Source: Oegoconia quadripuncta (taxonomy: Eukaryota; Arthropoda; Insecta; Lepidoptera; Autostichidae). Taken from it: a DNA stretch of 64,000 nucleotides. Under the pieces are notes generated by a model, which saw nothing but the letters and a program-made list of their open reading frames with translations, made no database searches and was not told the origin of the DNA. The stretch covers positions 13,455,124 to 13,519,123 of the forward strand of contig OX438741.1 of NCBI GenBank assembly GCA_949316235.1, read 5' to 3'. Shown in pieces: positions 45,701 to 52,628 of the stretch (the stretch's first letter is position 1; every line of letters starts with the position of its first letter). Made by a program: the position numbers and the translations under genes.

Positions 45701-47044
45701 AGCGGCCTTGAGTCATATGTCTCCTCCGGTGCTTCTGTTAGATGAAGGATATAATTATGTAAGTATGAGAGGTAGCACTAAAAATGTAACTGCAGACATA
45801 ATATCAGATAGGTGCCATTGATGCATAATATACACGTAGAATCGACAGCAATCTTTCTACACAAATAAATAAAATAATGATATCACCCAGATCTATAAAG
45901 CAACTGTTAAAAGTTCAATATTTTTGCCCAAAGGTTACACTGTGACCAAATTCTTTTCAAATATGGCTAACAGAGAGACACACAGATATAAGCATCAAAC
46001 TTAAGTGCCGCTCTTCTTGCGGCGGGTAGGCGAATTTTTCGGGACATGTTTTTGTTTACATTGCATTTTTTTCTATTATTGTTTACCTGATGCTGGCATT
46101 TCTGGGTTTTTTAATTAGTAATACATTAGACATTACATTCAATCACCCTCTTTTAAATTTTTGAGTATATTAATACGAGTAAAAATGGTGTATATCACTA
46201 ATAAATATAGTCGATAGTCTTCCTAAACATTTAAAATAAAACATTACTGTACGGGATAGCGAATGAAATGGAAAGTAAAATGGACTGTATGAAACTAATT
46301 TGGCTAAATGAACAGGAAAACACTGATATGAGGCGAGAAAGAAGTTAATATTGCAAATAAAAAACGTATAAATCACAACCGAATCAGGAATCTTGACTCA
46401 AATCAAACGATGACAGCAATAACGTATAAAATACAAAAGTCAAACAAAAAAAACAATTATAAAAATCAAGGAGTATGCCACAATTACAGTGTTTTATTGC
46501 CCAAAAAAGAGCCTCGCCCTCAAGGTCTATTACTGGAAAAATTTAGAATGTTACCAAATAAAATGGAATGGCAGTGTGTGTAGCATAAGCTACCTAATAC
46601 CTACCTTATCATAAGGTAAGGTACAAAATTCTGACCCTGGTAATTAGATTAGGGTGTCAAGACTATTGTTACACATTCAGAACCTTATTTAATTAGTGAA
46701 TGTTTTATGTCACCCTATTGGGTTTATTGTATAGGTACATACCTGCTGTAGAGGATGCGCTAATAAGTACAATCCAAGTTGGTTTGTGGCCCTACTCAAT
46801 ACTATGCTACTACCAACAGACAAGATTTCAAGATATAAGATAAATATTATGATAAGTACAAACATGAATTACGCATTCGAGCTTGGCTTAGTAATAAAGT
46901 AAAACATATGATTTATCTGTTGACTGATAGACGAATCGATATTGTACCTTTCGGTTGATCCTCCGTACGTACTTTCTCCCATTCCTCTTGTCGACGGCGC
47001 CTGTCCTCTAATATCTCGGTTTCCGTTATGAATCCAGAGCTCAT
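33764..47044 (-). CDS. PSME3IP1: PSME3IP1 (FAM192A/NIP30/PIP30) homologue, 7 exons, 245 aa
   Basis: In mammals this nuclear protein binds PA28-gamma (PSME3) and modulates its association with the 20S proteasome; here that role is inferred from homology. Exons in minus order: 47044-46948, 45734-45636, 40406-40286, 38551-38446, 37397-37306, 36668-36527, 33844-33764. All introns are GT-AG and phases agree (738 coding bases). The N-terminus (MSSGFITETEILEDRRRRQE) and the 'EEWEKVR', 'YDSRPLYQRLEEQ' and 'KNMIRGLDDDEVGFLD' blocks (residues 1-85) form the conserved NIP30 domain, highly charged and helical. A lysine-rich linker follows, then 'GVLPGLGHYETDSSSDTDD' (195-213), the conserved LPGLG block plus acidic serine tract, which in the human protein is the phosphorylated PA28-gamma-binding region. 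The length is close to the human 254. The last exon (26 residues, ending KEEVKS) is the least certain piece, supported by frame, acceptor and stop. It is divergent with RABIF. Introns are loaded with transposons; a minus AATAAA at 33634-33629 may end the transcript. Confidence 0.9.
34151..34473. mobile_element. Long 'ggcccgtattaataaac' miniature element
   Basis: Complete with both inverted ends (taaggcccgtattaataaac ... ggtttattaatacgggccta). It is flanked on both sides by near-duplicate sequence: 'ggcaagttcaaattctttat' + 'tgcgagtctaag' precedes it at about 34122 and recurs at about 34609. Confidence 0.75.
34474..34755. repeat. Duplicated flank plus truncated miniature element
   Basis: 34474-34637 repeats 33975-34150 in order ('tgtgaggtgg' + 'ctcaagt', 'taacctctctaaaggaagct', 'cggcagagagataaaa'-like words, 'ggacagcatatggcaagttc'). 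34638-34755 repeats the left third of the miniature element and stops at 'gaggtctactc', where a LINE begins. A segmental duplication that included one element copy. Confidence 0.6.
34756..35215 (+). mobile_element. LINE 3' end (RT C-terminus)
   Basis: Plus translation near 34790-34906 gives 'YNRLWNDLPADIRESP' and 'FKKRLKEHYLS', the typical C-terminal end of CR1/L2/Jockey-like RTs, followed by stop and a tail with 'ggctggaagagatctctctt' and 'aataaagaatagaaa'. 5'-truncated. Confidence 0.65.
35372..35420 (-). repeat. SINE family C scrap
   Basis: Only 'gcttgacctcaatcacacc' and 'tgatgttaagtgaagat' remain. Confidence 0.5.
35421..36040. other. Intergenic/intron stretch with SINE-like scraps
   Basis: 35630-35690 ('aataactttattcgttgtca') is a LINE-type tail. 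35858-35890 has a B-box-like 'gcgggttcgattcccaccc' followed by 'tttgtgtgatgaac', an isolated SINE-head scrap. No coding signal. Confidence 0.35.
36041..36190 (+). mobile_element. LINE RT C-terminal scrap
   Basis: Plus translation gives 'IPENVINVTEKKFKDHVK' and 'AKKGYYKISDYLTD', resembling the C-terminus of Jockey/CR1-type ORF2. Short, 5'- and 3'-truncated. Confidence 0.5.
36669..37305. other. PSME3IP1 intron 5, no second gene recognised
   Basis: 37022-37050 matches the left end of the inverted-end element at 28562. About 36800-37020 carries decayed LINE-like text ('cccgcccttatatcacctga', 'ggcccagagtctcgaaggc'). No coding frame. Confidence 0.35.
37794..38153 (-). mobile_element. PIF/Harbinger-like miniature element with a transposase start
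   Basis: Inverted ends of about 20 bases (aaggtcttagcatacgtgac ... gtcacgtatgctaagacctt). Inside, the minus strand encodes 'MFDFTFEELAMVAVVLDEED' and onward, which resembles the N-terminus of insect Harbinger-type transposases, then drifts. The element is 360 bases, so it is an internally deleted derivative of a larger transposon. It lies in intron 4 of PSME3IP1. I rate the inverted ends as certain and the superfamily as probable; a TWA target duplication is not clear. Confidence 0.6.
38795..39945 (-). mobile_element. RTE-type LINE, 5'-truncated, broken by a microsatellite
   Basis: Minus frame 39945-39559 holds the RT catalytic block (...HHLRFADDVVLLC) and 'YEYLGQTIS'. Frame 39656-39015 continues with 'LSYGCQTWALTKKNLRKLE', '...TKWRWTGHMIRG', 'RRRGRQMRRWVDDI' and a stop. 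The two frames are offset where a TATATAGA microsatellite (about 39556-39592) lies. The 3' UTR runs to about 38795 and matches 2336-2640. The ORF is otherwise intact over 300 codons. It lies in intron 3 of PSME3IP1, antisense to nothing essential. Confidence 0.8.
40020..40255 (-). mobile_element. LINE 3' end, second CCHC family
   Basis: 'ggcagtcccatcataccccc', '...gttcagtttaagctcagtca' and 'ggtactggacacactccacat' align in order with 5860-6090. It ends 30 bases downstream (on minus) of exon 3 of PSME3IP1. Confidence 0.55.
40979..41300 (-). mobile_element. LINE 3' end (copy 3 of the family at 1328)
   Basis: T run at 40979-40989, then 'tttgaggcttttgtacacc', 'tgactatgccagcatcat' and 'tttgataaactagatgatg' (inverse). 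A minus CCHC-like motif is partly preserved ('CTVCDKLDDVFLLEC'). It is more diverged than copies 1 and 2. Confidence 0.6.
41345..41875. other. PSME3IP1 intron 2 stretch, nothing recognised
   Basis: No coding signal and no clear repeat. Confidence 0.3.
41876..43701 (+). pseudogene. Mutator-like transposase relic, multi-exon
   Basis: The main piece, about 43180-43701, translates to 'LNGPLGCNLNTIDLINEKQ', 'KFTFVCRMCNLKFHIEN', 'VNSCAIAGIISIGGGHSHLK' and 'RKNGIPIIDVIADGCYSKK', the order and spacing of the Mutator-like transposase domain found in many arthropod proteins (Cys pair, then the 'G-G-G' block, then a D-G-x-x-S-K block). Upstream, 41876-41951, 42351-42403 and about 42835-42877 have GT/AG-bounded coding pieces ('KKRQYKRNQKHMMEVV', 'NHLGPEESSTGLVLQ', 'YDIEAQGVQKKKR') of the N-terminal region. 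An internal stop precedes the main piece (43230s), exon 1 needs an indel, and the 3' part is replaced by mariner sequence. It lies in intron 2 of PSME3IP1 on the opposite strand. Confidence 0.55.
43668..43814 (+). mobile_element. Mariner transposase HTH fragment fused to the Mutator relic
   Basis: Plus translation from about 43674: 'DDTQFTAELAAAFDVS', then 'LRQIGKVKKLDKWVPHELN', then stop. This is the paired-type HTH region of mariner transposases (family-typical W-V-P-H-E-L). No catalytic domain follows. It joins the Mutator relic directly after 'CYSKK', in a different frame. Confidence 0.65.
44060..44353 (+). pseudogene. STPR (23-residue repeat) protein fragment
   Basis: Frame from ATG 44060 (MGRLTKGAARLKNCRS...) contains three consecutive 23-residue repeats: one starting KETETERVLRL, then QETPEARRVRLV and QETPEQNEHRLG, with a fourth beginning EQRERRHG before the stop. 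This period and the 'ETPE..R..RL' signature are those of the score-and-three-peptide repeat (STPR) first described in the silkworm FMBP-1 and also seen at the N-terminus of Helitron-related proteins in insects. No helicase or Rep domain follows. It is probably the front end of a transposon protein, not a host gene. Confidence 0.55.
44348..44830 (+). repeat. Tandem duplication of a 242-bp unit
   Basis: Copy 1 at 44348-44589 and copy 2 at 44590-44830 are nearly identical (few substitutions and two single-base deletions in copy 2). Each begins 'acgtaaatcggc', contains 'cctccttttttgaag' and ends 'gataatcacaccga'. Copy 1 starts within the last codons of the STPR frame. A shorter scrap ('ctccttttttgaagtcgttt') recurs at about 45066. 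Confidence 0.85.
45100..45635. other. PSME3IP1 intron 2 stretch near exon 2
   Basis: 45419-45475 is a scrap of the LINE family at 1328 ('catcatatgataaaatttg', 'gtgtcctgagcgcagtct'). The rest is unassigned; a 100-codon frame here is an artefact crossing the antisense of exon 2. Confidence 0.4.
45735..46947. other. PSME3IP1 intron 1, nothing recognised
   Basis: AT-rich, no coding signal, no clear repeat beyond 'gtacatacctgctg'-type text. Confidence 0.35.
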
Positions 47045-47553
47045 TGTTACCACACGTTTTATTTCTCAATTTATAAAAATCAGTAATCACCACTGCGCTC
47101 GCCAGTCGCCGTTTTTTGACATTTATGTGAAAGTTTTTTCACTTAGTTTGTTCTACTTGAAAGCCAATGGGAACTGAGCGCATACAGCCAAGTTTTGAAT
47201 TGAACTTGTTGATCGAACATCGAAGAAAACTCTTCTCCATCACGATCAATACATTCTCCTGTAAGGTGACTGACTATGCAATTGTACTTGATGATTTTTA
47301 CACAATGAATTACAACTCAAAAAGGGCAGTGATAAAAATAATGTCAACAGTTGTTAGCTAGCTAGCAGTCTTCGTAAACAGCACAAGTCTAATCAAATCT
47401 ATTTTTTTTTTATGAATTAAAATTAATATTTTCAAAAAAAAAATCGCTCGTGTTTGCCGGCCCACCCACCCATTTATTAGGTCATTGATTTAATTTCAAT
47501 AAACTTTGGGCATTATTCGAGGTTTGAAATAGATAATTTGGTGACCGTGCATC
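47045..47553. promoter_or_regulatory. Shared intergenic region of divergent PSME3IP1 and RABIF
   Basis: Only 509 bases separate the two start codons, which face away from each other, so both promoters and 5' UTRs must lie here unless there are upstream non-coding exons. The PSME3IP1 side is relatively GC-rich ('actgcgctcgccagtcgccg'). I see no clear TATA box placed for either gene, as is usual for housekeeping pairs. Confidence 0.45.
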
Positions 47554-49458
47554 ATGTCCGAATCGGGAATTAGAGACATATCACAAGGAGAGGAGCAAAA
47601 TGAGTACGTCGAGGATGGCAAGAATAAAATGGTAGTAAATTGCAAATTCTGTGGATCAAAAATATTGGATAAAAAGTCAGCAAAATATGTCGTACTAGAG
47701 GTATGTTCGAACATTTGTATTATGTTTATGTATATCATATATTTTTGATAGGTAAATTTATTGATAAGTAGTTAATAACATACCAAATAATTTGCTAATA
47801 ATGGTATGACATAATTATACAATATTTTTATACATACATACGTAAATAACATTACGACGTTCATCCCAATTTTGGGGGTCCCAAAAATAGAAGTTTAATG
47901 CTTGAAACACCATCCACAGTTCACCTTTTGAATTATACAGAAATCCACATGGAACAGCCGGTGAGCCCAACGCGGTTAAAACAAGCAAATCTATATATAT
48001 TTTTTGGTGGGAATTTGACAAATTAAATAAAGGAGAAATACTCATTCATAAGTGTGCTACCCGCACACAACATAGGATTAACTGCTCTAAATTGACAGAT
48101 GCGCCATAGATTTGGCTATACATTAATATTTCGTTTAACCCTCATGACTCACTCGACACTGGCAAAATTCAAAGACTTGCCAAAAACTAAAGAATTGAAT
48201 TGAATAGGATTGATAAGTTTATTGTAACATTAAAAGAACTTGTTGGACATTAAACAGCTAACTGCTGTTTCACACGTATACAAATTTTTACCATATAATT
48301 CATATAACAATAACTGCCGTTCATCATTGCATTGTCTTGCACATACTATCAGCACTTTAGCATTGCACTTCCTGCTGAAGCACGAGCTGATTGGCCGTCA
48401 TTTCAGATATCATTTCACTTTTTTTATTACATATAAATTATATACCTCATTTTCAATCAATAACTCGTAATGATTATCTCAATAAACATATTCTATATTG
48501 CAATGATTCGTGGTCATAGTCCACCTTGCAACTATACGCTAGTAGTACAATCAACTACATGAGGATTGTAACACTAATTTAACCGCCTCCGTGGCTCAAT
48601 GTAAACAACATTGGGTTTACGATTTGGGGGTCGCGGGTTCGATCCCCAGCGGGGTACATGTTTAAGTACTCGGTTTCGTTGGTGGTAGGGCATTTTAAAT
48701 GTTCGCCTGGCTAGCTACCACCATCTTATCTAAATCTGCCGCCAAGCAGCAATGTTAATAGCATTGTTGTGTTACGGTTGTCAGAGATAAGATAGCCAGT
48801 CCCTCAAATGTGTTGTGGTTTCCGGGTCAGTACGCTTCCACCTTCGACCTCATCTTCACTTAACATCAGGTGTGATGAGGTCAAGTACGAACCCGTGGTG
48901 CATAAAAAAAAAATACTACCAGTGTCAGATGGAACTATGTAAGTCTGAGGACTTGCATATACTGGAAGCGTAACAGCCGGTGTATGACTGCATATACCTA
49001 TATTACTAATTTATTACAATAGTGGGAGAAGAGTTGCCTAGTTCTTTAATTTAAGAGCTATGCTCTTGTCCGTGGAGTAATTATTTAACCTTTTGGTACG
49101 ACACAATATTCACCTTTTGTTTCACTTGGTCAAAGTAATTACGCCTACATCTTCATCTTCCCCTTCCTATGTTACCTAGATACGTAAGGAAAAATGTTAT
49201 AATTAGTAATTTTTTCAGAAAGAGCTACCACTCATGCAACAAGATGCCAATAGAAATGACGGTGTAATCCTAAATAAAGTGATAAAGGAATTTTATGAAG
49301 TTGAAAGCATGTACTCATTTGAGAATATTGGTTTCACACATACATTGGCGAATCGCAAGTATTTAAGTTGTGCAGACTGTGATGCGGGACCTGTAGGATT
49401 CTACGACATGAACACTAAACATAGTTACGTTGCTATATGTAGGATTACTCATTCGTAA
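47554..49458 (+). CDS. RABIF: RABIF/MSS4 homologue (Drosophila stratum), 2 exons, 128 aa
   Basis: MSS4 binds nucleotide-free exocytic Rab GTPases (for example Rab8) and acts as a weak exchange factor or Rab chaperone in the cytosol. Exons 47554-47700 and 49219-49458; the intron is GT-AG, phase 0, 129 codons with stop. The fold's zinc site is visible as two C-x2-C pairs: Cys30/Cys33 ('CKFCGSKIL') and Cys100/Cys103 ('CADCDAGPVGFYD'). The family signature block 'MYSFENIGFTHTLANRKYLS' (80-99) precedes the second pair, and the C-terminus 'SYVAICRITHS' matches the family's usual end. The length is as expected (about 120-125 in animals). ATG 47554 is in good position with an acidic N-terminal extension of about 25 residues. 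It is head-to-head with PSME3IP1. The single intron carries a SINE C. No obvious AATAAA lies close behind the stop. Confidence 0.93.
47701..48580. other. RABIF intron, left part
   Basis: AT-rich with no coding signal; nothing recognised before the SINE C at 48581. Confidence 0.4.
48581..48915 (+). repeat. SINE family C, full length
   Basis: A complete plus copy in the RABIF intron: 'ccgcctccgtggctcaatgt', B-box 'ggttcgatccccagcgggg', 'aatctgccgccaagcagc', 'catcaggtgtgatgaggt', A run. Same strand as the gene, so its boxes and A-rich end would be transcribed in the pre-mRNA. Confidence 0.8.
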
Positions 49459-49731
49459 ACTACCTAGTCAATAATTTATAGCACAGACTACCCATCCCCT
49501 AGAAATGGGCAGAGAGCGCTGTTCACCGAAATATTGAGAATTTGCAGCTATACTCGCAATAATCGACTTCTAAGATGTCTTAATGATTACATGAGTTTGA
49601 TAAGACTTCAGCGACCCATTTGTCCGCCATATATTATTGCTGTGTAGTACGCAGGTGTATATAGCTTGATATGTGGCTGATTGTAGTTGATAGCAAAAAT
49701 TTGCCAAAAAAAAGTAACAAATTTCACTCTA
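49459..49731. other. Downstream of RABIF, nothing further recognised
   Basis: Presumed RABIF 3' UTR, then unassigned sequence. Confidence 0.3.
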
Positions 49732-49935
49732 TACAGGGTGAATTTGAATTCATGTAATTCCCAATAACTGGTGACGCCACTACTGATTACCCATACAAAG
49801 TAAACCATTCTGAAACCACCTTTAGTATAAAAGTCCAACAATTTTCATCTGAATTCGGCAATGGTACCTAGTGGATAGTTGTTCGTAATCAGGCGTAGAG
49901 TCACCAGTAAACAGGAATTACTCGAATTAAATACT
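49732..49935. mobile_element. Miniature element ('ggtgactccactcctgatta' family)
   Basis: It starts tacagggtgaatttgaattc and has inverted internal words ('ctggtgacgccactactgat' versus 'aggcgtagagtcaccag'), as at 20180-20558. The right terminus is worn. Confidence 0.55.
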
Positions 49936-50105
49936 TATATTAATGATAAAGATAGACATGACCCCTTCATGACCATCATACTTCTGAATTTGACAGATGT
50001 TTTTCCAAAGACAAAGTTTCTCATTACATGTCGGTTGGAGTAGGTGGTCTGTGATTTATATTTCTTTCTGCTTAGTTTGCTTAATGTCAGTATCATTCCA
50101 TTACA

Positions 50106-50308
50106 AGGGGTCTACTGTCTAACGGAAATAGCTTCGGACCGCCGTAACTTCAGACTTTCCTTGCGTCCCGTATTAACTTGTGATGTCCAACTATATACAA
50201 CAAAAGTAAAATAATGACGATTGGTTTATAATTGACACAGCAAACTGCAAAAGAAAAAGTCCAAAGTTATGGCCGTCCAAAGCTATTTTCGTTAGATAGT
50301 AGACCCCC
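50106..50308. mobile_element. Miniature element 'gggggtctac', second copy
   Basis: Ends 'aggggtctactgtctaacgg' and the inverse 'gttagatagtagaccccc'. The middle 'taatgacgattggtttata' is shared with 29345-29592. The central hairpin of that copy is largely lost here. Confidence 0.75.
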
Positions 50309-50309
50309 G

Positions 50310-50681
50310 GATACGTAACCAAGATTTAGAACAATAATAATGTATTTTTTTTTTATATAAAATTATGCACAATGTTATATATGTAAGTGCAATGCTTTTT
50401 AAGTTTTTTTTTTGTATGGAGATTTTTATTGTAATTATATAAGTTTATGTAAAACTTTAGTTTCATTCTGAAATACACCATGCAATTTCTTTATTCCCCC
50501 AAAATCAAAGGTTTGAGGAGAGGTTAGACCGTAGAAGAGGCCGTGATAGTTTTTAACCAGCAGATGAAAAAGGCCCTCAGACCAATGATCCTCATCTTTT
50601 GAAAAATGGTTTGACTGATCAAAGTTTGACCGAATGAAAAAGTGTTTAAAATGTAATGGAAAATGCTTCGAAAAGCAGTAA
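50310..50681. other. Intergenic stretch, nothing recognised
   Basis: AT-rich, no coding signal. Confidence 0.3.
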
Positions 50682-51218
50682 ATACTGGATGAGTTTTTTT
50701 ACCGTTAGGAAAAAATAGGGCATATTAGGTAAGTGAAATAGAAGGTATTGGCATAAGTAGTTTAATTATTTTTTTTCAAAACTATCATAGAATAAAGCTT
50801 TAAACTGTGTCATTTAACGGTTGAGTTTGTAGCCTAATCCACATAATTACATCATTAAATTAAATAAATAAATAAAACTTGGAGTAAATATGAGTCACAA
50901 ATAAACGCCTTATAGGAATCTTAAGAATCACGCCAGTCGCATATCAACCACAGGACCCCTATTCTCACATACTCGACATTTGTCTATCGATAGACATTGG
51001 CATGTCTATCTCTTTCACACTTATATACGTGTGTAAAAGTGACAAACCTATTGATGTCGTTCGACATTGAAATCTCGAGTATGTGAGAATCAGGCTCCAG
51101 AAAGGCGGCGAGTGCGTTTTTGAAAAAAAATAAATTAAACTACCTATGCCAATAACTTCTATTTCACTTACCTAATATACCCTAATTTTCCTTACGGTAA
51201 AAAACTAATCCGGTATAT
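50682..51218. mobile_element. 'gggcatattaggtaag' miniature element with a second element inside
   Basis: The outer inverted ends (from 'tactggatgag' to 'taatccggtata') with sub-terminal 'atagggcatattaggtaagt' enclose a complete 'ggacccc' miniature element at 50953-51098. The inner element is the younger one. Confidence 0.7.
50953..51098. mobile_element. 146-bp miniature element, inverted ends 'ggacccctattctc'
   Basis: Second copy of the element at 25250-25394, same layout ('tgtctatcgatagacattgg', 'aaaagtgacaaacctattga', end 'gagaatcaggctcc'). Confidence 0.75.
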
Positions 51219-51513
51219 TACGAGTACTTTACATGTAAATTAATTTATTAATAAGTAACGCTAAACGTCCAACTGGTTACTCGGCGAAAGAAGGAAAAAA
51301 GGTTCCTATTAATAAAACATAATTATTACGATTTGTATTACAATACCTAAATAATCTAAAAATCCTGGCATTTTCAAAGTCCGGCCTGACAGTTGCCTAA
51401 AAATCCTGACATGTCAGAACAAATTTTATCATCTGGTAACCCTACTGGCGTGATAATATTATGACAATGTGTTAGTTCGATTGGCAACAACAATTTTAAC
51501 TGGTCAGTTATCC
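51219..51513. other. Flank of the tRNA gene
   Basis: No gene or repeat recognised. Confidence 0.3.
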
Positions 51514-51586
51514 GTTTCCGTGGTGTAGCGGTTATCACATCTGCCTAACACGCAGAAGGCCCCCGGTTCGATCCCGGGCGGAAACA
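51514..51586 (+). tRNA. tRNA-Val(AAC): tRNA-Val (anticodon AAC)
   Basis: A 73-base cloverleaf without intron. The acceptor stem gtttccg pairs with cggaaac (51579-51585), with discriminator A51586. A box 'tggtgtagcgg', B box 'ggttcgatccc'. The anticodon stem tctgc/gcaga holds the loop ctaacac with AAC at 51547-51549. Interrupted T runs from 51590 serve as the RNA polymerase III terminator. Unlike the tRNA-derived SINEs around it, all stems pair, so it looks functional. CCA is not encoded, as expected. Confidence 0.95.
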
Positions 51587-51946
51587 TAGTTTTTGTTTTT
51601 TTTTTTATTAGTAAATACTTCTATGCACAGACCAATTTCTGTGACAGATAATAAATAGGTACATAAGTACAAAATACCCTATTGCTCTTTAAAAATGTAT
51701 CTATTGCTTTTTTAAATAAAAAGGCGCAAGTTTTACTAAACTAGCAATGGCACATCATTGAATATCATAATAATCTTGTAAAATTCGTAATTTTTGTGAT
51801 GTAACTTCCTATAATCTTAAAGTCCATGATTTTTTGTAGAAGGATAGATTACCCTGTATTAGAATAAAAATTTTCTTACCATTGGTAGACATAGCTCGGT
51901 ATTTTTAGTTATAAAACCTACAATGATATTTAACAAACATACAAAA

Positions 51947-52175
51947 GACGACCGATTGGTGTAGTGGATAGTGACCCTGTCAGCGAAACCAACGGTTGCG
52001 GGTTCGAATCCCGCGACGGGTAAATGTTTGTGTGATGAATATGAACATTTTATTCCTGAGTCATGGATGTTTATATAAATATTTATGTATATTTATCCGT
52101 TATCTAGTACAAGCTTTGCTTAGTTTGGGACTAGATGATTGGTGTAAGTGTCCAAAATATTTATTTATTTTATTT
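51947..52175 (+). repeat. SINE family B, full length
   Basis: Reference copy: A-box 'ttggtgtagtggatagtg', B-box 'gcgggttcgaatcccgcg', 'gagtcatggatgtttatata', 'agctttgcttagtttgggac' and 'tagatgattggtgtaagtg'. It lacks a long A-tail, ending in TTTA repeats. Confidence 0.8.
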
Positions 52176-52189
52176 ATTGAATGGTGTCG

Positions 52190-52330
52190 ATTCGGATGTA
52201 CTACGGAGTTTCTTGCTTGTTCTTCTGAGGGGAAAATTGCATTTTGAACAAGCAGTAGCTTAGAAAAATGTAAAATTAACTGTTTTAAGTGTACCCTGTG
52301 TAAATTAGAGCATTTTTGACTTTGACTTGA
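52190..52330. repeat. 'gagtttcttgcttgttcttc' dispersed repeat
   Basis: Shares long words with 7730-7870 ('ggggaaaattgcattttgaa', 'ttttaagtgtac'). Class unknown. Confidence 0.5.
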
Positions 52331-52357
52331 GCCTGTATAACCTTAAAAATCATCAGT

Positions 52358-52628
52358 TATAGGGAACTGTTTTGTGTGTGGCGAATTGAAGCAACGCAAA
52401 AACTCTGTAAAACTGTTTAATTTCGAATACCAATGTACAGAACATGGATCCACAACACGGTTACAGGAAAAACATTACAAGAACATGTTATAACTTGCAT
52501 CGCAGTGCAACAACTACTTAGAGAGAGAGCGCGGCAGACGGTGTTGCCACCAGTACTAGAGATAGCGGCTCGGAGTTTTAATATGTCGCCCAAGGCGACT
52601 AGTGCGAGGTGGACACATCTGCTCTACA
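52358..52628 (-). repeat. 3' LTR of the gypsy element
   Basis: 271 bases, identical to 58222-58492 except at 52585. It contains the last about 24 codons of the Gag-Pol frame, which stops at 52556. Confidence 0.95.
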
